64,000 nt of DNA from Ilumatobacter coccineus YM16-304. GTDB taxonomy: Bacteria; Actinomycetota; Acidimicrobiia; Acidimicrobiales; Ilumatobacteraceae. The stretch spans positions 2,294,001 to 2,358,000 of the forward strand of contig NC_020520.1 in NCBI RefSeq assembly GCF_000348785.1, in the 5' to 3' direction. The notes below the pieces were generated by a model. That model was not told the DNA's origin and made no database searches. It saw only the letters and a program-made list of their open reading frames with translations. The first letter of the stretch is position 1. The number at the start of each line of letters is the position of its first letter. Both the position numbers and the translations under genes were made by a program. Positions 49,787-61,467 of this stretch are shown here, piece after piece.

Positions 49787-51502
49787 TCAGTCCCAACCGT
49801 TCGGTGTCGAGGACGCTCCGCCGAGATACGACAGGACGACGTGATCGTCGACGGGGTCGATCCATGCTGCCATCGGGACCCCGAAGGCGCTGATGGCGAG
49901 CGATGGGCGCGACGTCACCCCGCCAGGGTCGGCAAGCGTCCACGTGTCGCTGCTCGAGCAGGTGAGGTCGAGGCAGATCTCGGCCTGGAGGCGCGACGGT
50001 GCGACTCCCGTCGGGATCCAGCTCGCGACGATCGGCAGGCCGGTCGCCGAGGCGATGGCGATGTCCATCGCCAGGCCTTCGTCGCCGGACGGCAACGTCG
50101 AGAGGCTCGCCGGGTCGGGGCCCGAGCACGTCGGGTTGTTGCACCTGGCGACCTTCGTCACCTTGTTCGTACGGTCCCGATAGGCGATCGCCGGGTTGCC
50201 GTCGGCGTCCATGGTCATCGAGAGGCCATTACCGACGAATCCGGCGCTGTCGACGACGGTGCTCACCGGCGCCGGCGAGCCGACGCAGTCGACGGTCCGA
50301 CAGGCGATCACGACGACGTCGCCTTCGGAATCGTTCGAGTACGCGACGATCGGGAAACCGTCGGGACCCATCATCACGTCGACGTCAGCGAGATTGCCGG
50401 TGGGGGCGAGCGCACTGGTCGTACTGGAGATGCACTGCGGGTCGAGACACGAGGTGATCTCGATCTCGTCGGACGTGTCGTTCTCGTAGACCAGGATCGG
50501 CAGGTCGTCGCGGGTCATCACGAGACCACCGCTGCGTGCGGCCCCTGCGAAGTCGGTGGTGCTGCCGCCGACGCAGAAACTCACGCACGTGTGCACGCTG
50601 ACGATGTTCCCCGGCCCGCTGGTGAGCAGCACCGGGTCGCCAGCGCTGTCGAGCTCCATGTCGATGAGTTGGGTCGCGCTGTTCGCCTGCGTGGCCGCCG
50701 TCGTCGCCACAGTCGAGCACGATGGCTCGGCGCAGCGGCTGACCATGGCGGCACCGGCGGTCTGGTCGATCCAGGCGACGATCGGCCGGCCTCTCGGGTC
50801 GACCTCGAGTTCGGTGAAGAGGCTGGCGTTGCCCGAGGAGTCGATCAGCGCATCGGATCGGATCGGGCGACCGTGGACGAGTGCGGGATGCGGCTGAGCG
50901 TCGTCGGTCGTCGTGGGCGCCGACGAGAGCAACGAGTCGACCTGCGATCGGGTGTAGTAGCGATCGTCGTGATCGTGGTGTGCGTAGTAGCCGTTCACGT
51001 CGACGACGACGTGCACCGACCCACGGTCGTTGTAGACCTCGAACGTGCCCGTGCCCGACAACGGAGCGTTGACCGCGTTGGGCGTGGGCGGTTCGCCGGG
51101 GGAGGGGTTGAGGCTTGCTGCGAGCGGACGCGTGCCCGACGGCCAGATGGTGAGGAAGGTCTGCTCGGTGGCACCGAGTGCGGTGACGTTGAGCGACAAC
51201 CCCACCGCATCGGCCGGAACCGTGCAGTCCCCGTTCGTGCCGTGCGCGGTGAAGGTCACGGTCTCCGCCGTGCCGATCGGGGTGTCGCGAGGGCCGACGT
51301 TGTTGGGCGCCGGCCTGGTGTCCGCGAGCCGGCACGGGTCGATCGGCACGAACACCGGCCGGTCACCGGTGGTGACGTCGGCGCCGGCGAACTGCTCGGT
51401 CGTGAGCCCGACGATCGCGCCGCCGGCGATCAGCGCGAGGACGAGGCCGAGGTGGCGCTTCGGAGGCGACGAGCGACGGCGGGGGAACGGGAGAGCAGGC
51501 AT
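49787..51502 (-). CDS. Secreted protein: CRLADTR domain, HDDRYYT motif, Cys-pair repeats
   Basis: 571 aa exported protein. Signal-anchor/signal peptide at about residues 18-42 (LGLVLALIAGGAIVGLTT). Residues about 48-180 form a domain beginning VPIDPCRLADTRPAP and ending VVVDVNGYY, a type expanded in acidimicrobial secreted proteins. A HDHDDRYYTRSQVDSL segment, like phage-tail/adhesin trimer motifs, links to about six repeats of ~50 residues, each with a Gly-x-Pro-(I/V)-x-(A/V/L) strand and a Cys pair (CAEPSC, CVSFC, CLDPQC, CRTVDC, CNNPTC, CLDLTC), resembling a beta-propeller. Role unknown, perhaps surface adhesion. Start ATG 51502; CACGTT lies seven bases before. Confidence 0.8.
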   Translation of the reverse strand: MPALPFPRRRSSPPKRHLGLVLALIAGGAIVGLTTEQFAGADVTTGDRPVFVPIDPCRLADTRPAPNNVGPRDTPIGTAETVTFTAHGTNGDCTVPADAVGLSLNVTALGATEQTFLTIWPSGTRPLAASLNPSPGEPPTPNAVNAPLSGTGTFEVYNDRGSVHVVVDVNGYYAHHDHDDRYYTRSQVDSLLSSAPTTTDDAQPHPALVHGRPIRSDALIDSSGNASLFTELEVDPRGRPIVAWIDQTAGAAMVSRCAEPSCSTVATTAATQANSATQLIDMELDSAGDPVLLTSGPGNIVSVHTCVSFCVGGSTTDFAGAARSGGLVMTRDDLPILVYENDTSDEIEITSCLDPQCISSTTSALAPTGNLADVDVMMGPDGFPIVAYSNDSEGDVVVIACRTVDCVGSPAPVSTVVDSAGFVGNGLSMTMDADGNPAIAYRDRTNKVTKVARCNNPTCSGPDPASLSTLPSGDEGLAMDIAIASATGLPIVASWIPTGVAPSRLQAEICLDLTCSSSDTWTLADPGGVTSRPSLAISAFGVPMAAWIDPVDDHVVLSYLGGASSTPNGWD

Positions 51503-51563
51503 GCCTCCCAACGTGCACCGAACGACCGCATCGTCGCATCGGTGGAATCACCTAATTCGCGGG

Positions 51564-55099
<3,536 letters not shown>

Positions 55100-55156
55100 C
55101 CTGGCGGGACCTGCTGCCGCGTCACGGACGCGGCGGTCGGGACGTGACGACCGGAA

Positions 55157-55870
55157 TCAGCGGCGGGCGATCCGCATCGACCCGACGCCCACGGTCAGCA
55201 GGGCAATGGCCGCCAGCGCGAGCGTCGTACTGTCGGCACCACCGGTCTCGGGCAACTCCATCACCGGTGCCATCGTCGTCGGTGCTGCCGTGGTGGGCGC
55301 CGCCGTGGTGGGCGCCGCCGTGGTCGGTGCTGCCGTGGTGGGTGCCGCGGTCGTCGGCGGGACGGTCGTCGTGGGGGCCACCGTGGTCGTCGGCGCCAGC
55401 GTGGTCGACGGTGCCGTCGGCGCGTCGTCGTCGAGCATCACGACACAGAAGATCTCGCCGAACGGCACGGTGTTCCAGGTGGCGCCATCGGTCGTCGACG
55501 AGCCGTCGTCCGACGTGCAGGTGATGGTGGTCGTGTAGCCGTCGACCGCAGGTGACGTGAGCTCGCCCGGCCCGGTCGGAATGGCGTTGATGTAGCACGT
55601 GCCGCCGTCGGTCGTGAGGCACTTGTTGTCGACGTCGCCGTCGCTGCCACCCGTGGTGCCACCGCCGAGAGCGGGGTGCTCGAACGTGACCGTGGTGCCG
55701 TCGAGCGTGCCGCCGTCGTCGTTCACCACCATCACGTCGACGACGATGACGGCCTCGTCGCTCTGGGCGGAGGCCGTGGAGCCCGCCCCGAGCGCGATCA
55801 GTGCCGCCGCGGCGACTGTCGCCGCGAACGGGCGAGGGGAGCGGATGTTCACTGCTGAGTTGAGTCGCAT
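55157..55870 (-). CDS. LPXTG-anchored surface protein with Thr/Ala/Pro repeat stalk
   Basis: 237 aa. Signal peptide (RPFAATVAAAALIALGAGSTASA), an N-terminal domain of about 130 residues with four cysteines (CLTTDGGTC, TITC, IFC), a stalk of TTAAP repeats (about residues 150-200), then LPETG (206-210), a hydrophobic helix and an RIARR tail: a complete sortase sorting signal. It should be covalently linked to the cell wall by a sortase not in this window. ATG 55870 is used; the frame opens nine codons earlier at TTG 55897. The start lies in a strong hairpin. Confidence 0.87.
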   Translation of the reverse strand: MRLNSAVNIRSPRPFAATVAAAALIALGAGSTASAQSDEAVIVVDVMVVNDDGGTLDGTTVTFEHPALGGGTTGGSDGDVDNKCLTTDGGTCYINAIPTGPGELTSPAVDGYTTTITCTSDDGSSTTDGATWNTVPFGEIFCVVMLDDDAPTAPSTTLAPTTTVAPTTTVPPTTAAPTTAAPTTAAPTTAAPTTAAPTTMAPVMELPETGGADSTTLALAAIALLTVGVGSMRIARR

Positions 55871-55897
55871 CGGGACATGGTCCACGATGCGACTCAA
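55860..55897 (-). promoter_or_regulatory. Strong inverted repeat over the surface-protein start codon
   Basis: TTGAGTCGCATCG (55860-55872) and CGATGCGACTCAA (55885-55897) are perfect 13-bp arms; the loop continues as GGAC-CAT-GTCC with one bulged base. In the minus-strand RNA the ATG falls inside the 3' arm, so the fold would hide the start codon; as DNA it could be a repressor site. Confidence 0.6.
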
Positions 55898-55932
55898 GAC
55901 TCACTCAGATCGGGCGTCGCCGCCCGGGCGGG

Positions 55933-57198
55933 TCAGCCCCGCGATTCGATGTCGACGTAGTCGCGCGTGTCGGCGCCGGCGTACCACTGGCGCGGACGGC
56001 TGATCTTCTGATCCTGCTCGAGCAGTTCCTGCCAGTGCGCCAACCAACCCGACATGCGCGGGATGGCGAACAGCACGGTGAACATTTCGACCGGGAAGTT
56101 GAGCGCCTGGTAGATCAGACCCGAGTAGAAGTCGACGTTCGGGTACAGCTTGCGGTCGACGAAGTACGGGTCTTCGAGGGCCACTTCTTCGAGCTTGAGC
56201 GCGATGTCGAGCAGCGGGCTCTTGCCCGTGGTCTCGAACACGTCGTAGGCGGCTTCCTTGATGATCTTCGCCCGGGGGTCGTAGTTCTTGTAGACCCGGT
56301 GACCGAAGCCCATGAGGCGGCCTTCGCCGCGCTTGACCGACTCGACGAACGCCGGAACGTTGTCGATCGAGCCGATGTCGTTGAGCATGTGGATGACGGC
56401 CTCGTTGGCACCGCCGTGACGGGGGCCGTAGAGCGCTGCGGCAGCGCCGGCCGCCGACGAGTACGGGTCGGCGTGGCTCGAACCGATGACGCGCATCGCC
56501 GTGGTGCCACAGTTCTGCTCGTGATCGGCGTGGAGGATGAACAAGATGTCCATCGCCCGCTCGAGCTTCGGGTCGACTTCGTAGTCGCCCACCTTCCACA
56601 TCATGTTGAGGAAGTTGGCCGGGTACGACAGTTCGTTCTCGGGCACGTTGAACGGCAGGCCGACCGAGAAGCGGTAGCACATGGCCGCGATGGTCGGGCT
56701 CTTGGCGATCAGGCGCAGGATCTGGTGGTTGCGGGCCTCGGGGTCTTCGATGAGCTTGGCGTCGTCGTAGAACGTGCCGAGGGCTGCGAGGGCGGAGGTG
56801 AACATGCCCATCGGGTGAGCGTCGTAGTGGAAACCGTCGACGAACCGCTTGCGCATGTTCTCGTGGATGAACGTGTGGTTCGTGACGTCGTGGCGCCAGT
56901 TGGCGAGCTGCTCGGTCGTGGGGAGCTCCCCGAAGATGAGGAGGTAGGCGACTTCGAGGTAGGTCGACTTCTCGGCGAGCTGCTCGATCGGGTAGCCGCG
57001 GTAGCGCAGGATGCCGTTGGCGCCGTCGAGATACGTGATCTCGGACTTGGTGGCGGCGGTCGACAGGTACGCCGGGTCGAACATGTAGAGATTGGGGTCG
57101 AGTTCGCGTAGTGCGGACGACGGGAACACTCCACCTTCGATGGGGACCGTGACGGTCTTTCCGGTGCGGTCGTCGGTGATCGTGATCGTTTCGGGCAC
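55933..57198 (-). CDS. gltA: Citrate synthase
   Basis: 421 aa TCA-cycle entry enzyme. Conserved DGANGILRYRGYPIEQLAE, the catalytic His in LYGPRHGGANEAV and RLMGFGHRVYKNYDPRA with the second His, and the final catalytic Asp region RPRQWYAG. Type and length fit bacterial hexameric GltA. GTG start at 57198 has an AGAGGAAG ribosome site. Shares the TCA theme with icd, separated by the surface-protein gene. Confidence 0.95.
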   Translation of the reverse strand: MPETITITDDRTGKTVTVPIEGGVFPSSALRELDPNLYMFDPAYLSTAATKSEITYLDGANGILRYRGYPIEQLAEKSTYLEVAYLLIFGELPTTEQLANWRHDVTNHTFIHENMRKRFVDGFHYDAHPMGMFTSALAALGTFYDDAKLIEDPEARNHQILRLIAKSPTIAAMCYRFSVGLPFNVPENELSYPANFLNMMWKVGDYEVDPKLERAMDILFILHADHEQNCGTTAMRVIGSSHADPYSSAAGAAAALYGPRHGGANEAVIHMLNDIGSIDNVPAFVESVKRGEGRLMGFGHRVYKNYDPRAKIIKEAAYDVFETTGKSPLLDIALKLEEVALEDPYFVDRKLYPNVDFYSGLIYQALNFPVEMFTVLFAIPRMSGWLAHWQELLEQDQKISRPRQWYAGADTRDYVDIESRG

Positions 57199-57303
57199 GT
57201 GGCTTCCTCTCGTGGCTCCTGATATGGACGTGTTTGGCGAGAGGATCCATCTCTCGACGGGCGCCACGTTAACGGCTCGGCACCGTTGCGACCCCAGTGA
57301 GAC

Positions 57304-57328
57304 GATCAACATTGAGTGATCAACGTTG
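57304..57328. repeat. Direct repeat GATCAACRTTG upstream of gltA
   Basis: GATCAACATTG (57304-57314) and GATCAACGTTG (57318-57328), 14 bases apart, in the 213-base region between divergent gltA and the lipoprotein gene. Each half contains the near-palindrome CAACnTTG. Could be a paired regulator site for either gene; nothing else is obvious in this gap. Confidence 0.4.
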
Positions 57329-57411
57329 CCCCGGCAGGATTCGGGCTGGTCACACCCCGGATCTGGTGGAATTGACCGGCGTTGACGCCCGGATCGTGGC
57401 AGGGTGAGGAG

Positions 57412-58515
57412 ATGAAGAGGACCGCACCGATCCTGACCATCGCGCTGCTCGCCGCCGGTTGCGGTTCGAGCACGACGAGCAACGACGGCACCACGCCGGG
57501 AGTCGACCTGACCGAGCCGTCCGACACCACGTTGCCGGCGAGCGACACCACGGTGGTCGACACGGCGCCGACGACCGACGACGTGCCGACGACCGACTCC
57601 GCCGTTCCGGTGTCCGAGCCGCCGGTCACCACCGCGCCGGTCACCGAATCGCTCCCTCCGGCCACCGACGTGCCGGCGCCCGACACCACGGCCGCTCCAG
57701 CGCCGCCTGTCAGCGTTGCCCCCACCTCCGAGACGGCGGTGGTCTACGGCGGTGGCACCGACGGGATTCCGTGGGCGCCGCTCGGCTGGTGGGACGGCTC
57801 GGCGTGGAACCCGGCCGGCTACGCCGAAGACGGCTCGATCATCCCGGTGCCGGCCCCCACGATCTCGTCGGTCGCCGCGACCAGCCTCGACCTGCCCGAC
57901 GGGCCTGGCCAGGTGCTCACCGGCCTGGCGCTCGGCGCCGACGACTACTACTGCGTCGGTGACGAGACGGGCCCGTTGATCGACCTCGGCACCACCATTC
58001 CCGACACGCCCGTGAGCCTCGGCTACGACGCGCTCGCCGTCACGGCCGACTGGCCGTTGCAACCTCGCCCGGTCACCCAGGTCGGCGTCGAGAACCCCGA
58101 GTACCAGGCCGTCGGTGCCGGTCTGGTCGACGCTCCCACCGCCGCTGCGGGTCTGGTGAGCCAGGTGGTGCGAGCCGATCTCGACGGCAACGGTGTGGAG
58201 GAAGTGCTCGTCACCTACGAATACCTCACCGAGACCAACTTCGGGGCCGAGAACGACTTCTCGGCCATCTACCTGCGCACGCCATCGGCCGACGGCTCGG
58301 TCACCGATCGCCTGGTCGTCGAGTACGTGCTCGGCGACCCCGTCGACTTCCCGACGGTGGGGCGGTTCACGATCGCCGCGGTGGCCGACCTGAACGGCGA
58401 CGGCGTCATGGAAGTCGCGACTCGCAACCAGTTCTGGGAGTCGGCGGGCATCACGATCTGGGAGTTCTCCGACGGCGTGCTGTCGGAGATCGGCGGCGGC
58501 GGTTGCGGCGTCTGA
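57412..58515 (+). CDS. Lipoprotein with Thr/Pro-rich linker and FG-GAP-like repeats
   Basis: 367 aa. Lipobox LLAAGC (Cys17), a low-complexity region rich in Thr, Pro, Asp and Val (about residues 20-105), a WAPLGWWDGSAWNPAGY-like segment, and a C-terminal part with two calcium-binding type loops DLDGNGVEEVLV and DLNGDGVMEVAT, as in VCBS/FG-GAP repeats. Likely surface-exposed; function unknown. GTGAGGAG ribosome site directly before the ATG. Confidence 0.82.
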   Translation: MKRTAPILTIALLAAGCGSSTTSNDGTTPGVDLTEPSDTTLPASDTTVVDTAPTTDDVPTTDSAVPVSEPPVTTAPVTESLPPATDVPAPDTTAAPAPPVSVAPTSETAVVYGGGTDGIPWAPLGWWDGSAWNPAGYAEDGSIIPVPAPTISSVAATSLDLPDGPGQVLTGLALGADDYYCVGDETGPLIDLGTTIPDTPVSLGYDALAVTADWPLQPRPVTQVGVENPEYQAVGAGLVDAPTAAAGLVSQVVRADLDGNGVEEVLVTYEYLTETNFGAENDFSAIYLRTPSADGSVTDRLVVEYVLGDPVDFPTVGRFTIAAVADLNGDGVMEVATRNQFWESAGITIWEFSDGVLSEIGGGGCGV

Positions 58516-58575
58516 ACCGATCGTCGGCTCACTGACCAGCGCGGCGCCGGCCCCGGCGATGGCGCTGGGCGAGCG

Positions 58576-59958
58576 TCAGAACGGGCTGTTGCCGTGCTTG
58601 CGTTCGACGAGCTGCTCGCGCTTGTCGGCCAGGATGTCGAGCGCCGATGCGATCGACGCCCGGGTCTCGGCAGGGTCGATCACCGCGTCGATGAAACCCC
58701 GCTCGGCAGCGACATAGGGGTTGAGCAGGCGCTCGGTGTAGTCGGCCTCGAACGCCGCCTTCTCCTCGGGGGTCGCCCGTCGAGCCAGGATGGCCGCCGC
58801 TTGCCCGGCGCCCATGACCGCGATCTCCGCCCACGGCCAAGCAAGACACAGGTCGTTACCCATCGTCTTGGAGTCCATGACGATGTACGCACCGCCGTAG
58901 CTCTTGCGCAGGATGATGCAGATACGCGGCACGGTCGCTCGGGCGTAGGCGTACACCAACTGCGCACCGTGGCGAATCATGCCGCGCCACTCGAGGTCTT
59001 TGCCGGGGTAGAAGCCCGGCGTGTCGACCAGCGTGATGATCGGCAGGTTGAACGCATCGCAGAACGCGACGAAACGAGCCGACTTCTGCGACGCCGGGAT
59101 GTCGAGTGTGCCGGCGAGCGACATCGGTTGGTTGGCGACGATGCCGACCGGTCGACCGTCGATGGTCGCGAACGCGGTGACGACGTTGGCCGCCCAGCGA
59201 TCACGCAGCTCGAGCAGGGAATCCTCGTCGACGATCTCGGCGGCGACCTTGCGGACGTCGTAGCTGCCGGTGGACGACTCGGGGATCTGCGCTCCGGCTT
59301 CGGGGCACGGCCGATCGGCCGGGTCGAACAGCGGCCAGCGAGGGGGTTCCTCGTCGACGTTGTTCGGCAGGTACGTGAGCAGTTCTTCGGCCGCGGCGAT
59401 GGCCGCTTCGCGGTCGGGCACGACCGACGTGGCGACGCCGGTGTAGCGGGCGTGGTTCGAGGCGCCGCCGAGTTCGTCGCTGGTGATGGCGACGCCGGTG
59501 AACTGTTCGACCATCGTCGGGCCCTGCACGAACGCCGCGCTGCGCTCGGTCATGATCGTGAAGTCGGCGATGCCGAGCAGGAGCGCCGAGCCCGACACCG
59601 CCGGTCCGTCGACGACCATGATCGTCGGGATGATGCCGGAACAGGCGGTCAACGCCGCGGCGACGCGACCCCAGCCGTGCAGCGCCGGAACGCCTTCGAC
59701 GATGTCGGCGCCGCTCGACGCCATGACGACGACCAACGGCACCCGCTGATCGAGCGCCGCTCGGATACCGCGCTCGAGTTGCGTCGAGGTGCCCGACGAC
59801 ATCGAGATGTTGGAATCATCGTTGTCTTCGAACTCGACCCAGATCACGGTTCGCTCGCCGAGATCGGAGTCGCTCTCGAGGGAGCGGACTTCGCTCTGCG
59901 CCCGACTCGGGACGAATCGGTTGAGTCCGAATGCTTCTTGCGGTTCGACGAGGGACAT
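58576..59958 (-). CDS. Acyl-CoA carboxylase carboxyltransferase subunit (AccD/PccB family)
   Basis: 460 aa, crotonase-like tandem fold. The C-terminal half is canonical: DTPGFYPGKDLEWRGMIRHGAQLVYAYARATVPRI in consecutive blocks, SYGGAYIVMDSKTMGNDLCLAWPWAEIAVMGAGQA. The N-terminal half is divergent (SSGADIVEG in place of DSGGARIQEG) and shorter than propionyl-CoA carboxylases (~520 aa). No biotin carboxylase/carrier gene is nearby. Start ATG 59958, eight bases after TACGGT (minus strand 59967-59972); GTG 59988 is possible. Confidence 0.85.
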   Translation of the reverse strand: MSLVEPQEAFGLNRFVPSRAQSEVRSLESDSDLGERTVIWVEFEDNDDSNISMSSGTSTQLERGIRAALDQRVPLVVVMASSGADIVEGVPALHGWGRVAAALTACSGIIPTIMVVDGPAVSGSALLLGIADFTIMTERSAAFVQGPTMVEQFTGVAITSDELGGASNHARYTGVATSVVPDREAAIAAAEELLTYLPNNVDEEPPRWPLFDPADRPCPEAGAQIPESSTGSYDVRKVAAEIVDEDSLLELRDRWAANVVTAFATIDGRPVGIVANQPMSLAGTLDIPASQKSARFVAFCDAFNLPIITLVDTPGFYPGKDLEWRGMIRHGAQLVYAYARATVPRICIILRKSYGGAYIVMDSKTMGNDLCLAWPWAEIAVMGAGQAAAILARRATPEEKAAFEADYTERLLNPYVAAERGFIDAVIDPAETRASIASALDILADKREQLVERKHGNSPF

Positions 59959-60021
59959 CGACGGCAACCGTAGTGCCTGTTCGGCCACGCGCCAGCGTGC
60001 CCGGCGCCGAAGCGCGTCGGG

Positions 60022-60957
60022 TCAGGCTCTCGTCGACAGGGGAGCGGCCGTCTCGAGGTGGACGCCGGGCTGGAGCTCGCCTTCGGCTTCGATCACCGAG
60101 CGGAGCGTGTTGAGCGTTGCGAGCGTCGGCGCGCTGGCGCTCGGACGACGGCGACGCACCGAGGCGACGACGCGTCGGGGCAAGCCAGGCACGTTGATGC
60201 GGCGGAACGATCCGGTCAGCCAGGTCGGGATCGCCGTTGCGGGGACGATCGCCGCGCCGAATCCGTCGATCGCCAGCGATGCCATCAGGCGGGCGCCGTC
60301 GATCTCGGCCTGCGGACGCAGATGGATGCGGTTCGCTGCGGCCGATCGTTCGAGCACGCGACGCAGCGCGGAGCCCGTCGGGGGCAGCAGGAGCGACATG
60401 TCGTCGAGTTCGGTGATCTCGACGGTGTCGCGGTCGGCGAGTAGATGCGTGTCGGCGACGAGCAGGATGAGATCTTCGGCGAAGAGCGGCTCGACCACGA
60501 GCTCGGGATCGTCGATCGGGAGGTGCACGATCGCCGCGTTGAGCTCGCCCGACACCACGTTCGGCACCAGCGACGAGGTGGAGCCCTCCTGGACGATCGT
60601 GCGGACGTTCGGGTGGTCGTGCGACAACTGATTGAGCAGCGCCGGCATCAGCCAACGGGCGGTGGTGCCGATGACGCCGACACGGGCCTGACCCGACACG
60701 TTGGCGTGCCGACTGGTCATGTCGGCGGCGATGTCGTCGATTTCGTTGAGGACCCGGCGGGCTCGTTCGACGACTCTGGCGCCGTCTTCGGTGAGGCCGC
60801 CGTGCACTCGGTCGACGAGGCTCACGCCCAGTTCCTTCTCGAGCCTCGACACGTGCGCCGAGACGTTGGACTGCACGGTGTAGAGGGCTCGGGCAGCCGC
60901 CGAGAACGTACCGTGATCGGCGATTGCGACGATCGCAGACAACTGGCGGACATCCAT
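60022..60957 (-). CDS. LysR family transcription regulator
   Basis: 311 aa. N-terminal winged helix MDVRQLSAIVAIADHGTFSAAARALYTVQSNVSAHVSRLEKELG in family order, then a periplasmic-binding-like effector domain with LFAEDLILLVADTHLLADRD. Upstream of and in the same direction as the carboxyltransferase gene 63 bases away, which is a plausible target. ATG 60957 lies eight bases after TATCGT (60966-60971). Confidence 0.9.
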   Translation of the reverse strand: MDVRQLSAIVAIADHGTFSAAARALYTVQSNVSAHVSRLEKELGVSLVDRVHGGLTEDGARVVERARRVLNEIDDIAADMTSRHANVSGQARVGVIGTTARWLMPALLNQLSHDHPNVRTIVQEGSTSSLVPNVVSGELNAAIVHLPIDDPELVVEPLFAEDLILLVADTHLLADRDTVEITELDDMSLLLPPTGSALRRVLERSAAANRIHLRPQAEIDGARLMASLAIDGFGAAIVPATAIPTWLTGSFRRINVPGLPRRVVASVRRRRPSASAPTLATLNTLRSVIEAEGELQPGVHLETAAPLSTRA

Positions 60958-61063
60958 CTCTAAAAACGATAGCAAGTATCTTCAAGTTCTGCTTGTCAGA
61001 TGCCTTCGGGCAGTGCATACTTGTCCATGAGCTTGTGATTCCGATCACTAACTCCACATATCG

Positions 61064-61171
61064 CAGTGACAACACCCCCCATGTTGCACTCGAGAGGCAT
61101 CCACATTCCGATCCCCCATCGGAGGATGTCCTCAGGTCGAGAGGCCCTGATCTTCGGATCGGGGCCTTTCC
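61064..61171 (+). ncRNA. 6C small RNA
   Basis: Two adjacent hairpins with C-run loops: GTGaCAAC-ACCCCCCAT-GTTGCAC (six Cs at 61075-61080) and CATCC...CCGAT-CCCCC-ATCGG...GGATG (five Cs), followed by an intrinsic terminator. This is the architecture of the actinobacterial 6C RNA (B11 in mycobacteria, RF01066). A TTGTGA at 61033 with 17 bp to ACATAT (61056-61061) could be its promoter. The adjacent HAD-IB gene repeats the B11-Rv3661 arrangement of M. tuberculosis (recalled). Ends approximate. Confidence 0.8.
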
Positions 61172-61177
61172 CGTTTT
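61142..61177 (+). terminator. Terminator of the 6C RNA
   Basis: AGGCCCTGATC-TTCG-GATCGGGGCCT (one G-U), a UUCG loop, then TTTCCCGTTTT. Confidence 0.9.
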
Positions 61178-61191
61178 CGTCACGTGTGGGA

Positions 61192-61338
61192 CGCTCCGAG
61201 TCGGTCGCTTCGCTCCCTGTCGCTCCCGCGGGTCGATGATGGCGCGAGGTCCGGCATCACTCGGGTGTCGCGCGGGTGATCTCTGTTCCGACGTCATGTC
61301 TGGGGCGCTCCGAGTCGGTCGCTTCGCTCCCTGTCGCT
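61192..61338. repeat. 33-bp direct repeat, two copies, downstream of 6C RNA
   Basis: An identical 33-bp block beginning CGCTCCGAGTCGGTCGCTTC occurs at 61192-61224 and 61306-61338, 114 bases apart. It contains AGCGAAGC-like palindromic half-sites of the kind seen in dispersed intergenic repeats. The remaining sequence between 61178 and 61455 shows no gene. Confidence 0.85.
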
Positions 61339-61467
61339 TGGGCTCGCTGCGCTCGACGTGACGTCGGCGGAACGGGCTGCTGCTGCGGGTCTCGGTGGTT
61401 TCTCTCGGACCTGGTCAAGGGAATCGGGGTCTGTCTGGGACGTGGGTGGCTCGTCTAGGTTGGCCTG

